The notes under the pieces were generated by a model. It was not told the origin of the DNA. It made no database searches and saw nothing but the letters and a program-made list of their open reading frames with translations. A stretch of DNA of 9,728 nucleotides from an uncultured Lachnospiraceae bacterium (GTDB taxonomy: Bacteria; Bacillota; Clostridia; Lachnospirales; Lachnospiraceae): the NCBI GenBank assembly GCA_910586005.1, contig CAJUHG010000089.1, forward strand, positions 1 through 9,728. The letters are read 5' to 3'. Numbering within the stretch: the stretch's first letter is position 1; the number at the start of each line of letters is the position of its first letter. The position numbers and the translations under genes were made by a program. Positions 1 through 6,878 of this stretch are shown piece after piece.

Positions 1-38
1 AAAGGAACCTTTACAGTTCAAAATGTAAAAGATTCCTT
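1..38 (-). terminator. Probable rho-independent terminator after lysS
   Basis: About 20 nt downstream of the lysS stop codon, the arms at 24-38 and 2-15 form a stem of about 14 base pairs with one bulged U and an 8-nt loop (16-23). One pair is a G-U wobble when read as minus-strand RNA but an A/C mismatch when read as plus-strand RNA, which favours a minus-strand transcript. The 3' arm ends in a short U run that leaves the window at position 1, so the full U-tract cannot be seen. It would end the leftward greA-lysS transcript. Confidence 0.6.
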
Positions 39-58
39 AAGTTAATGACATTGTGATT

Positions 59-1558
59 TTACTGGTCTTTTCCACCAAGCGTTTTCATCGTCGGAAATAA
101 CAATACATCTCTTATAGCTGGTGAATCTGTCATCATCATTACCATACGATCTATCCCATATCCAATTCCACCTGTAGGTGGCATACCAATGCTAAGGGCA
201 TTTAGAAAATCTTCATCTGTGTGGTTTGCTTCAGCATCTCCAGCAGCAAGTAATGCTTCCTGTGCTTCAAATCGTTCTCTCTGATCAACGGGATCATTCA
301 ATTCTGAATAGGCATTAGCCATTTCCCAACCATTCATAAAAAATTCAAAACGTTCTACATATTCTGGATTATCTGGTTTTTTCTTGGTTAATGGAGAAAT
401 TTCAATAGGATGATCCATCACAAAAGTAGGTTGAATCAAATGTTCTTCCACATATTCTTCAAAGAATAGATTTAAAATATCACCTTTTTTATGTCTATCC
501 TCATATTCAATATGATGTTTATCTGCCAATTTCTTTGCTTCTTCTGTAGTAGTAATTTCACTAAAATCTACCTTAGCATACTTTTTCACTGCATCCACCA
601 TAGTGATACGCTCAAAGGGCTTAGATAAATCCATCTCATGCTCACCATACTTGATAATTTCAGATCCTGTTACTTCTTTTGCAACATAACGATACAGATT
701 TTCTGTTAAATCCATCATCCCATAATAGTCTGTATAGGCCTGATATAATTCCATTAAAGTAAATTCAGGATTATGTCTAGTGTCAAGACCTTCATTTCGG
801 AAAACACGTCCAATTTCATAAACACGTTCCATTCCTCCTACAATTAATCTCTTTAAATATAATTCTAGAGAAATACGCAACTTTAAGTCTTCATTCAATG
901 CATTAAAATGTGTTTCAAAAGGTCTTGCTGCTGCACCTCCTGCATTACTTACCAACATGGGTGTTTCAACTTCCATAAATCCTTGTCCATCCAAAAACTT
1001 ACGAATACTACTCAATACTTTAGAACGCTTTATAAAAGTATCTTTTACATCCTTATTCATAATTAAATCTACATATCGCTGACGATATCTAATATCTGTA
1101 TCTGTTAAACCATGAAATTTTTCAGGTAAAATTTGTAAACTTTTAGAAAGTAATATTACTTCTTGCGCATGGATAGATATTTCTCCTGTCTTGGTCTTAA
1201 AAACTTCTCCTGTAATTCCTAATATATCACCCACATCATATTTTTTAAAGTCTTTATAGCTATCTTCTCCAATACTATCTCGTGCAACATATGCCTGAAT
1301 ATTTCCTTGTAAATCCTGCACATTACAGAACGATGCTTTTCCCATAACACGTTTAAACATCATTCTTCCAGCCACACTGACGACTTGACCTTCCATAGTA
1401 TCGAAATTATCCTTAATTTCCTGACTGTGATTTGTAACATTATATTTTGTTATTTGAAATGGATCTTTTCCATTGTCTTGCAAATCTTTTAATTTCTCAT
1501 AGCGAACCTTTATTAATTGATTCAAATCCTGTTCTTGTGACTGATTATTTTGTGCCAT
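59..1558 (-). CDS. lysS: Lysyl-tRNA synthetase, class II
   Basis: Cytoplasmic enzyme that charges tRNA(Lys) with lysine using ATP. The 499-residue length is normal for bacterial class II LysRS. An N-terminal OB-fold anticodon-binding domain lies at about 55-140 (GQVVSVAGRMMFKR onward). The class II catalytic domain follows, with motif 1 around FMEVETPML (194-202), motif 2 around FRNEGLDTRHNPEFTLMEL (253-271) and motif 3 at GGIGYGIDRMVMM (463-475). The start is an ATG with GGAGG (1565-1569) 6 nt upstream. It is the last gene of the leftward series, 290 nt after greA, so it may have its own promoter; a TATAAT lies at 1633-1638 but without a good -35. The dusB-greA-lysS neighbourhood is common in Firmicutes. 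The protein is intact and no key motif is missing. Identification is secure. Confidence 0.97.
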   Translation of the reverse strand: MAQNNQSQEQDLNQLIKVRYEKLKDLQDNGKDPFQITKYNVTNHSQEIKDNFDTMEGQVVSVAGRMMFKRVMGKASFCNVQDLQGNIQAYVARDSIGEDSYKDFKKYDVGDILGITGEVFKTKTGEISIHAQEVILLSKSLQILPEKFHGLTDTDIRYRQRYVDLIMNKDVKDTFIKRSKVLSSIRKFLDGQGFMEVETPMLVSNAGGAAARPFETHFNALNEDLKLRISLELYLKRLIVGGMERVYEIGRVFRNEGLDTRHNPEFTLMELYQAYTDYYGMMDLTENLYRYVAKEVTGSEIIKYGEHEMDLSKPFERITMVDAVKKYAKVDFSEITTTEEAKKLADKHHIEYEDRHKKGDILNLFFEEYVEEHLIQPTFVMDHPIEISPLTKKKPDNPEYVERFEFFMNGWEMANAYSELNDPVDQRERFEAQEALLAAGDAEANHTDEDFLNALSIGMPPTGGIGYGIDRMVMMMTDSPAIRDVLLFPTMKTLGGKDQ

Positions 1559-1848
1559 CTTCTTCCTCCAATCTGTGTATATTCAGCATATGCTACTAAT
1601 ATTTAGTAAATTTAATACCTACACTTCCTTTTATTATATTCTAGATAGGCAGATACTTTATACTCTCAAAGCATGATATTGTTATGAATAAAAATACTAA
1701 TCTCTTTATTTAGTTATATATTTTGTTTCCATTCTTTCTAAGTGATACATCTCTAATATTTAGAATCATAAATTTTAATTCCTTTAAGATTAAATAAAAC
1801 TATTAATCAAGAAAATAAAATGTTTCTATCATGTATTGGAATCATTAA
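1559..1848 (-). other. AT-rich 290-nt spacer between greA and lysS
   Basis: The spacer holds the lysS Shine-Dalgarno GGAGG (1565-1569), a perfect 10-bp palindrome AGCATATGCT (1585-1594), a consensus -10 hexamer TATAAT read leftward (1633-1638) and a weak all-AT stem-loop near 1789-1809. At 17-18 nt spacing the -35 position of the TATAAT reads ATAAAG or TATAAA, so the promoter call is weak. I see no T-box signature (no AGGGTGGNACCGCG-like element) and no riboswitch-like architecture. A 19-codon open frame at 1710-1769 is listed separately. Confidence 0.6.
1710..1769 (-). CDS. Doubtful 19-codon ORF resembling an ABC ATPase N-terminus
   Basis: An ATG at 1767-1769, with AGGA 10 nt upstream (1780-1783), opens MILNIRDVSLRKNGNKIYN and then stops at TAA. 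The pattern 'M(I/L)x(I/V)x(D/N)(V/L)S(L/V)xxxGxxI' is what the first strand of an ABC transporter ATPase looks like. Nothing after the stop, in any of the three frames, continues toward a Walker A motif. It is either a tiny remnant of a lost ABC gene or a coincidence in AT-rich DNA. I do not consider it a proven gene. Confidence 0.12.
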   Translation of the reverse strand: MILNIRDVSLRKNGNKIYN

Positions 1849-2328
1849 TTAATTGGAACGCTGAATTTCTAACACTTTATACTCTAAAATTCCTGCTTGT
1901 GTTTCAATTTTTACAGTATCTCCTACTCTTGCACCAATTAGTGCTTTTCCTACAGGAGATTCATTGGAAATCTTTCCTTGCAAACTATTTGCTTCTGTAG
2001 AACCGACAATTTTATATTCTAATTCTTCTTCAAATTCACAATCATAAATTTTTACACAACAACCAACATTAATTTTATCAAGATCTACTTCATCTTCTAC
2101 TACAACCTCAGCATTTTTTAAAATCTTTTCAATCTCTTCAATTCTTGCTTCTATATCACGCTGTTCATCTTTAGCAGCATCATATTCCGCATTTTCTGAA
2201 AGATCTCCTTGTTCTCTTGCCTCTTTGATTTTCTGGGCAACTTCTTTTCTCTTTACAACCTTCAAGTCATGCAATTCTGTCTCCAATTTCTGCAAGCCTT
2301 CATAAGTTAATAAGTTTTTCTTTTCCAT
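1849..2328 (-). CDS. greA: Transcription elongation factor GreA
   Basis: GreA enters the secondary channel of RNA polymerase and stimulates cleavage of backtracked RNA so that stalled complexes restart. At 159 residues it has the family's usual length. The N-terminal coiled-coil hairpin spans about 8-75. Its tip carries the signature GDLSENAEYDAAK (41-53), whose acidic residues Asp42 and Glu45 match the metal-coordinating tip pair of E. coli GreA. The C-terminal FKBP-like domain (about 84-157) contains SPVGKALIGARVGD (124-137). The ATG start is preceded by AGGAAGG (2338-2344). It lies 50 nt after the unknown gene, so the two are probably co-transcribed, and 290 nt before lysS. It has two adjacent cysteines (90-91) and no sign of damage. 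Confidence 0.97.
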   Translation of the reverse strand: MEKKNLLTYEGLQKLETELHDLKVVKRKEVAQKIKEAREQGDLSENAEYDAAKDEQRDIEARIEEIEKILKNAEVVVEDEVDLDKINVGCCVKIYDCEFEEELEYKIVGSTEANSLQGKISNESPVGKALIGARVGDTVKIETQAGILEYKVLEIQRSN

Positions 2329-2378
2329 AATACTACACCTTCCTAATTACACTATATATTTGATTACAGATAATCTTA

Positions 2379-3140
2379 TTATCGCCCTTTAACAATCACA
2401 GTATTATACCCGATAGGTATTGAAATGTCAAGATTTTGTGACACTCTCACTGTAGTCCAGGGTCTCTTATAAAATGGCAGATAGATAATATATTCTTTCA
2501 TATATTTCTTATAGCAATTTCCTTTTCTTTCCATATCTAAAATTACATTTACCCCTTCCAAAGAAACCTTTTCTTTTTCTTCTATTTGAACCACTAATCC
2601 AGTATCCTCATACATTCTTTCTATATAAGTCCTAAAATATTCAGGACGATTTGTTACAATTTTTAAAAAATTCAAATCGTCAGAGATTTGTTCTAACACC
2701 AATTCTATATCATCTACATCTAACATAGATTCTGGCGGCTTGTCAGTATCTAACAAAAGCGGAGAAAATATTTGATAATTCATCCCATAACTTTCTAAGA
2801 TTTGCTCTAAAATACTTCGAAGTTTAGGTAAATAAGGATTTATTTCTGGTATTTCTTCTTCCTGCTTTGGTTCTTCTTGTGACTTTTCCCCCAATTTTAT
2901 TATCTTTTTTATAAAATTTTTTATGAAAGATATTATTCTGCCTTTTTTACTTTGTTTTATTATAATATTTTTTATGAAAGATAAAATTTGAACTTTCTCA
3001 CTTTGTTTTTTTATCCATTTTGGTATACTTTTTATGAAATTTCTTATCAAAAGTATAATTCCACTTTTTTCATCTATATTCTTTTTTATAACAAACTTCC
3101 TAACCTTTTTATTTATTTGTTTCAATATATGATTGTCCAA
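2379..3140 (-). CDS. Unknown protein with Lys/Ile-rich repetitive N-terminus
   Basis: Not recognised with certainty. The 253-residue frame falls into two parts. Residues 1-90 are highly basic, with about 21 Lys and 21 Ile, and consist of imperfect repeats built around (L/I)SFIKNxI (27-49, 50-66, 67-86) that would make cationic amphipathic helices. A charged Glu/Pro linker (about 88-100) leads to a mixed alpha/beta C-terminal domain (about 101-253) with motifs such as TNRPEYFRTYIERMYE (164-179), GLVVQI (181-186) and YIIYLPFYKRPW (218-229). No membrane segment or signal peptide is evident. The start is uncertain: the frame opens with TTG, has no Shine-Dalgarno within 15 nt (a GGGGG tract is 21 nt upstream at 3162-3166), and has no ATG before codon 120. 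Lachnospiraceae often carry a divergent unknown gene of about 200 residues at this place near dusB and greA, and the ending LDIS...GYNT may be a family feature; this is from memory and unverified. It lies 50 nt before greA. Confidence 0.7.
   Translation of the reverse strand: MDNHILKQINKKVRKFVIKKNIDEKSGIILLIRNFIKSIPKWIKKQSEKVQILSFIKNIIIKQSKKGRIISFIKNFIKKIIKLGEKSQEEPKQEEEIPEINPYLPKLRSILEQILESYGMNYQIFSPLLLDTDKPPESMLDVDDIELVLEQISDDLNFLKIVTNRPEYFRTYIERMYEDTGLVVQIEEKEKVSLEGVNVILDMERKGNCYKKYMKEYIIYLPFYKRPWTTVRVSQNLDISIPIGYNTVIVKGR
2883..3062 (-). repeat. Imperfect in-gene tandem repeat, units 69, 51 and 60 nt
   Basis: Three adjacent units in the 5' part of the unknown gene encode residues 27-49, 50-66 and 67-86. 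On the plus strand the shared blocks are TTATGAAAGATA (at 2921 and 2972, 51 nt apart), the variant TTATGAAAT (at 3032, 60 nt further) and ACTTTGTTTT (at 2949 and 3000, again 51 nt apart). All spacings are multiples of three, so the frame is kept. Such repeats can change copy number by replication slippage and so change the length of the basic helix region. Confidence 0.7.
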
Positions 3141-3263
3141 AATAACTTATGCTATTTTATTCCCCCAAGCAACAATTTTATTGCTAGTGGCAATTATCTA
3201 GAACAGACCAAACCGGAGCTTAGATGATCTTCATAATTTGTTATGTATTGCAACTATAATAGC

Positions 3264-3284
3264 TTATCTCTCACTGTGAGATAA
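3264..3284. other. Inverted repeat in the dusB / unknown-gene spacer
   Basis: TTATCTC (3264-3270) and GAGATAA (3278-3284) are a perfect 7-bp inverted repeat around a 7-nt centre. An alternative inner register, TCTCAC-A-GTGAGA on the minus strand, is also perfect. It lies about 33 nt after the dusB stop codon. No U-tract follows on either strand, so a standard terminator is unlikely. An operator site or an mRNA 3'-end stabiliser are the alternatives. The rest of the 3141-3316 spacer shows only the GGGGG tract at 3162-3166. Confidence 0.45.
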
Positions 3285-3316
3285 TTCACTACAAGATACT
3301 TTTATTAGAATTTTTC

Positions 3317-4279
3317 CTATTTCAAAGACAAAAATAATTCTTCTAACTGTTTATATGTCTCCACTTCATTAATCTTTTTGCGCAATTTTGCAGAATTTTT
3401 ATAACCACTTGTATACCACGCTGCATGTTTACGCATCTCTCTTATTCCAATTATTTCTCCTTTAAATGCAAGTTGACCTCTAGCATGACGCAAAAGCATT
3501 TCTATTACCTCTTCTAGAGAGGGCTTTGGTAATTGCTCACCAGTTTTTACAAAATGTAAAATTTGATGAAATATCCAAGGATTTCCCTGTGCACCTCTGC
3601 CAATCATAAAACCATCACATCCTGTCTGTTCCCTCATTTCAATAACATCCTGTGGAGTTAAAATATCCCCATTTCCAATTACTGGTATAGAAACCGCCTC
3701 CTTTATTTGTCGAATAATTTCCCAATCTGCCCTGCCAGAATAATACTGTTCTCTAGTTCTTCCATGTATTGCAACTGCTGATGCTCCTGCTTCCTCAGCA
3801 ATCTTAGCAATTTCCACTGCATTTATATGAGTTCCATCAAATCCTTTTCTAATTTTAACAGTAACAGGCTTATTAATTGCTTTTACAATTTTAGAGATTA
3901 TTTCATATACCAGTTTTGGTTGTTTCATCAATGCAGAACCTTCCCCATTATTTACAACTTTTGGCACTGGACATCCCATATTAATATCTAAAATATCAAA
4001 AGGACGTTCTTCAATTTTTTTTGCCATTTCACTCATAATATTGGCATCAGCTCCAAAAAGTTGTAACGAGACGGGTCGTTCTTTCTCTATTGTAGTCAAT
4101 AAAATTTCTGTATTTTTATTATTATAATAAATTCCTTTTGCACTTACCATTTCCATACATAGAAGACCTGCACCCTGCTCTTTGCAAAGCACACGAAATG
4201 GCAGGTCACATACTCCTGCCATTGGTGCTAAAATTAAATTATTTTCTAGTGTTACATTTCCTATTTTTAATTGTTTCAT
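3317..4279 (-). CDS. dusB: tRNA dihydrouridine synthase (DusB type)
   Basis: FMN- and NADPH-dependent enzyme that reduces uridine to dihydrouridine in the D-loop of tRNAs. The 320 residues are typical of DusB. An N-terminal TIM-barrel carries LAPMAGVCDLPFR (17-29), the catalytic-loop signature NMGCPVPKVVNNGEGSALM (100-118) with the proton-donating Cys103, the FMN-binding Lys142 in VTVKIRKGFDG (139-149), IHGRTR (171-176) and the phosphate-binding IGNGDI (201-206) and GFMIGRGAQGNPWIF (223-237). A helical tRNA-binding domain covers about residues 245-320. The ATG directly follows an in-frame TAG, so no longer start is possible. Its upstream sequence is A-rich with only a weak AGAG, an unusually poor ribosome site compared with its neighbours. 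It lies 175 nt after coaX. Cys24 instead of the commoner Thr in the AGV(T)D segment is a mild variation. Confidence 0.95.
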   Translation of the reverse strand: MKQLKIGNVTLENNLILAPMAGVCDLPFRVLCKEQGAGLLCMEMVSAKGIYYNNKNTEILLTTIEKERPVSLQLFGADANIMSEMAKKIEERPFDILDINMGCPVPKVVNNGEGSALMKQPKLVYEIISKIVKAINKPVTVKIRKGFDGTHINAVEIAKIAEEAGASAVAIHGRTREQYYSGRADWEIIRQIKEAVSIPVIGNGDILTPQDVIEMREQTGCDGFMIGRGAQGNPWIFHQILHFVKTGEQLPKPSLEEVIEMLLRHARGQLAFKGEIIGIREMRKHAAWYTSGYKNSAKLRKKINEVETYKQLEELFLSLK

Positions 4280-4432
4280 CTATTTTTTCTCTTTTTGTTT
4301 TCTATTATTTCTATCATTAAATATCCTATGTTTTATTTTTCATGGTTCTTTTTTTAATAACTATAGAACAAGTTTTTAACACTTTTAGTTAATATTATGA
4401 GACTTATTCATTGAAAAGAACACTATAGGAAT

Positions 4433-4456
4433 ACTATTCAAACTGATATCCAAACT
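4433..4456. repeat. Short tandem repeat at the coaX stop codon
   Basis: ACTATTCAAACT (4433-4444) is followed directly by GATATCCAAACT (4445-4456), a 12-bp tandem pair with 8 or 9 matching positions depending on register, the second unit overlapping the coaX stop codon (4455-4457). It is short and could be chance. It is recorded because the birA and argF 3' ends also show repeat copies. The rest of the 4280-4454 spacer is AT-rich with no convincing promoter or terminator; a small palindrome GAATACTATTC lies at 4429-4439. Confidence 0.3.
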
Positions 4457-5231
4457 ATTTGCCACGATTTTGTTTATTATAAATTAATCTAAGACCTTGC
4501 AAGGTTAAAGTAGGATCATAAATATCAATTGCATCTGTTTCATTTGCAATAATTGTTCCAAGACCTCCTGTCGCCACTACTTTCAAATCCTTATATCCAG
4601 TTTCTATTTTTGTTTGTTTTACAATATATTCTGTTTGTCCTATTTGTCCATAAATAAGACCAGCTTGCATACTGCTGATAGTTTCACGGGCCAAAATACT
4701 TCCTGGTTTACGAATTTCAATTTCTGGTAGTTTTGCAGCCTCTTCCCATAATGCCTTTGCTGAAGTACGTATCCCTGGTGCAGTAACTCCAGAAACAAAA
4801 GCACCTGTTTCATCCACCAAATCATATGTAGTTCCCGTTCCAAAATCAATCACAAATACTGGTCCCCCATATAGCTCATAAGCTGCTGCAGCGTCTACAA
4901 TACGGTCTGCTCCAATCTGTCTAGGATTTTCTGTAGCAATCCGAATCCCTGTCTTAATACCTGGTTCTACAATTACAGGATGAATGGAAAAATATTTTAT
5001 AAAAGAGCTTAAGAGAGAATGCATCACATTTGGAACAACAGACGCAATAATCACATCTTTGATTTCTTCTGTTTTTATTTTATTATGTTCTAGTAAATCT
5101 CTAATACAAATCCCATATTCATCAGAAGTACGTTGCAATTTAGTTGTCATACGAAAGGTTGCCTCTAAATTTTCCATTTGAAACACACCAAACGTAATAT
5201 TAGTATTCCCTACATCAACCACTAATAACAT
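4455..5231 (-). CDS. coaX: Type III pantothenate kinase
   Basis: Phosphorylates pantothenate to 4'-phosphopantothenate, the first committed step of coenzyme A synthesis. Type III enzymes belong to the ASKHA fold and are insensitive to CoA feedback. At 258 residues it has the usual length. The N-terminal phosphate-binding motif is VVDVGNTNITFGVF (4-17). Residues NPRQIGADRIVDAAAA (102-117) hold the catalytic Asp109, IDFGTGTTYDLV (128-139) holds the metal-binding Asp129, and GVTAPGIRTSAKAL (148-161) and ATGGLG (220-225) complete the active site. The GGAGGA ribosome site lies inside the end of the preceding gene, 8 nt from the ATG, and only 3 nt separate that gene's stop from this start, so translation is probably coupled. 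The neighbourhood with birA is typical of Firmicutes. Confidence 0.97.
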   Translation of the reverse strand: MLLVVDVGNTNITFGVFQMENLEATFRMTTKLQRTSDEYGICIRDLLEHNKIKTEEIKDVIIASVVPNVMHSLLSSFIKYFSIHPVIVEPGIKTGIRIATENPRQIGADRIVDAAAAYELYGGPVFVIDFGTGTTYDLVDETGAFVSGVTAPGIRTSAKALWEEAAKLPEIEIRKPGSILARETISSMQAGLIYGQIGQTEYIVKQTKIETGYKDLKVVATGGLGTIIANETDAIDIYDPTLTLQGLRLIYNKQNRGK

Positions 5232-5234
5232 TCT

Positions 5235-5585
5235 TTAATCCTCCAAATCTTCTTCTGAAAACTCTTCTCCTAAGAAAAATACTTTAAAATACATTTCTAG
5301 AGCTTCTAATAATTCTTGTTTGGTATATTGAAGTTGCTTAATCTTTAATACACTTCCAATATCATCATACAGTAAATCTCCTTCTTCCGCTGTAGTTTGA
5401 AATTGTAAATTTCCTTTCTTATCAAAGAACATTGTCAGCACACCTCCAATATCCTCTGTATACAATACACACATAATTTTTAATTCCTCTTTCACACTCT
5501 CAGGCAAAGTTTCAAATTCTTCGTTCAGATAATATTTTTTTGTATATGCACTAGAACCACATAATATGATTTCTTTTTGATACAT
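5235..5585 (-). CDS. Small acidic unknown protein, DUF6145-like
   Basis: A 116-residue soluble protein of unknown function. It has no signal peptide and no membrane segment. Recognisable stretches are KKYYLNEEFETLPESVKEELKIMCVLYTEDIGG (16-48), LTMFFDKKGNLQF (50-62), EEGDLLYDDIGSVLKIKQL (67-85) and a C-terminal helix ELLEALEMYFKVFFLGEEF (91-109) followed by an acidic tail. From memory this fits the DUF6145 family found in Lachnospiraceae; I cannot check it here. The ATG is preceded by GGGAG at 6 nt. It sits 3 nt upstream of coaX and supplies that gene's ribosome site, so the two form a translational unit, which hints at a link to cofactor metabolism but does not prove one. Its upstream spacer is filled by repeats related to the birA 3' end. 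Confidence 0.85.
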   Translation of the reverse strand: MYQKEIILCGSSAYTKKYYLNEEFETLPESVKEELKIMCVLYTEDIGGVLTMFFDKKGNLQFQTTAEEGDLLYDDIGSVLKIKQLQYTKQELLEALEMYFKVFFLGEEFSEEDLED

Positions 5586-5601
5586 TTCTTTCTCCCTATC
5601 T

Positions 5602-5745
5602 AATCATAACTTTTCCAACAGGAACTCATAAATTCAATTTGTTATATTTTTTTATACACAACCATAACTTCTTCAACAAGAATTCAGCATTTCCATTTGC
5701 TACATTTCTCATTTCTTTATATATAACCATAAATTCCTCTAACTG
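5602..5745. repeat. Degenerate tandem repeat spanning the birA 3' end and its spacer
   Basis: Three related units follow each other, anchored at CAT in 5605-5607, 5663-5665 and 5728-5730 (spacings 58 and 65 nt). Over the first 27 nt, the units at 5602 and 5660 differ at only five positions, all of them transitions. The units at 5660 and 5725 share TTTATA(C/T)A(C/T)AACCATAA over 17 nt including the region before the anchor, then diverge. The third unit contains the birA stop codon and last codons (I-Y-G-Y-I-stop); the middle unit keeps a similar Y-G-C-V-stop in the same register. This repeat accounts for nearly all of the spacer up to the DUF6145-like gene's ribosome site. Confidence 0.65.
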
Positions 5746-6718
5746 AAACTTCTCCTGAAGATACTTTTACAATGCCATCTTTTCGTTCTACCAAAAGTTC
5801 TCCTTTAGAATTGATTCCTAATGCTGTCCCTTCAAACTCTCCTAGTGGATCTAACACTCTTACCTTACGATTACAATTGACTAACAAAGCATTATATTCT
5901 TCCATAAAAGTAGATACATCTTGGGTTTCTAGATAAATCTCATAATAGTATTCAAATTTTTCCAGAATATTTCCTAATAATTGCGCTCTAGAAATACTGA
6001 AATCTTTGTATGTTTGTTTTAATTCTAAATCTAAAGATGTCGCAGTTTTAGCAATTTCTTCTGGAAATTCCATTTGATGTACATTAATACCAGTTCCTAC
6101 CACAATATAATTGATGTAATCTACTTGAACACTCATTTCTGTAAGAATTCCAACTACTTTTTTTCCATTAATTACAATATCATTCGGCCATTTTATATAA
6201 GGAGTTAATCCTGTAGTTTCTGCAATTCCTTTTGCAGTTGCCAAAGCTTTTACCAAAGTCAACATAGGGGCATTGGCAGGAGTAATATCTGGTTTTAATA
6301 AAACTGTAAAAAAAATTCCACTTCCTCGAGGGGAATTCCAATTTCTTCCTCTTCTACCTCTTCCAGAAGTTTGCATATCTGCCACAACAACTGCTCCAGA
6401 TATCTCTATTCCCTCCATAGATTCTGCAATACGTTTTGCCTCTATATTGGTAGAATCAATTTCATTAAAATAATAAACAGGATGTCCCATCCATTTTGTG
6501 TTTAAACGACTTTCTATCTCACTCTGAGATAGAACATCTGGTGTAGATACCAAACGATAACCTCTATTCTGGACAGAGTCAATCTCATACCCTGCTTCCT
6601 TTAATTGCTTGATTGCCTTCCACACTGCTGTTCTAGACACGCCTAAACTTTCACATAATTCTTGACCAGAAATATAATGATTCCCCTGACGCAACATTTG
6701 CAATATTTTTGTCTTCAT
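5717..6718 (-). CDS. birA: Biotin-protein ligase / biotin repressor BirA
   Basis: Activates biotin to biotinyl-AMP and attaches it to the acceptor lysine of biotin-dependent carboxylases; the N-terminal HTH also lets this class repress biotin genes. With the start used here the protein has 333 residues, normal for the bifunctional class. The winged HTH spans about 1-60 (ISGQELCESLGVSRTAVWKA, 16-35). The ligase domain carries EIDSTN (86-91), the biotinyl-AMP loop GRGRRGRNW (119-127), KWPNDI (176-181), NGKKVVGILTEM (184-195) and VVGTGINV (206-213). The C-terminal SH3-like domain is at about 283-333. A TTG at 6730 would add four residues, but GGAGG (6724-6728) sits 5 nt before the ATG at 6716-6718, so the ATG is chosen. 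It is 253 nt after argF. The 3' end is part of a degenerate tandem repeat. Confidence 0.96.
   Translation of the reverse strand: MKTKILQMLRQGNHYISGQELCESLGVSRTAVWKAIKQLKEAGYEIDSVQNRGYRLVSTPDVLSQSEIESRLNTKWMGHPVYYFNEIDSTNIEAKRIAESMEGIEISGAVVVADMQTSGRGRRGRNWNSPRGSGIFFTVLLKPDITPANAPMLTLVKALATAKGIAETTGLTPYIKWPNDIVINGKKVVGILTEMSVQVDYINYIVVGTGINVHQMEFPEEIAKTATSLDLELKQTYKDFSISRAQLLGNILEKFEYYYEIYLETQDVSTFMEEYNALLVNCNRKVRVLDPLGEFEGTALGINSKGELLVERKDGIVKVSSGEVSVRGIYGYI
6512..6534. other. Perfect 10-bp inverted repeat inside birA
   Basis: TTCTATCTCA (6512-6521) and TGAGATAGAA (6525-6534) are exact reverse complements around a 3-nt loop. It lies in the part of birA that encodes the linker between the HTH and the ligase domain (residues about 62-69, VLSQSEIE). 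As RNA it would be a strong local hairpin. Its core TATCTC...GAGATA is also the core of the inverted repeat at 3264-3284. It may be only a coding coincidence. Confidence 0.5.
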
Positions 6719-6723
6719 AAATG

Positions 6724-6728
6724 CCTCC
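6724..6728 (-). promoter_or_regulatory. Ribosome binding site deciding the birA start
   Basis: GGAGG on the minus strand, 5 nt before the ATG at 6716-6718. The in-frame TTG at 6728-6730 overlaps this site and would have no ribosome site of its own, so it is rejected as the start. Confidence 0.85.
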
Positions 6729-6878
6729 AACTTTATATCAAAACTTTCTATAAAATGGATATCTGTTCATATAAATAACCAAAACTTAGAAAATCTAACA
6801 TACATAAGTAACTAGGGTGACAGACTAGACTACATGACATCCACAATAGCCGCTTTTATGCTGTTTTATTTTTTCTTA

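Noticed and set aside
1559..1848. T-box or lysine riboswitch upstream of lysS
   Set aside because: The spacer is long enough to ask, but it has no T-box consensus, no terminator/antiterminator pair and no L-box-like GC-rich helices.
2988..3227. Plus-strand open frame of 79 codons
   Set aside because: It lies largely antisense to the unknown gene, its Phe/Tyr/Ile-rich product mirrors the Lys/Ile-rich coding strand, and it has no ribosome site.
6815..6842. Hairpin in the argF-birA spacer
   Set aside because: GGGTG-A-CA / TG-A-CATCC pairs only on the plus strand, where no gene is read, with a 12-nt loop and an A/A mismatch; as minus-strand RNA it is worse. Probably chance, though the patch is more GC-rich than its surroundings.
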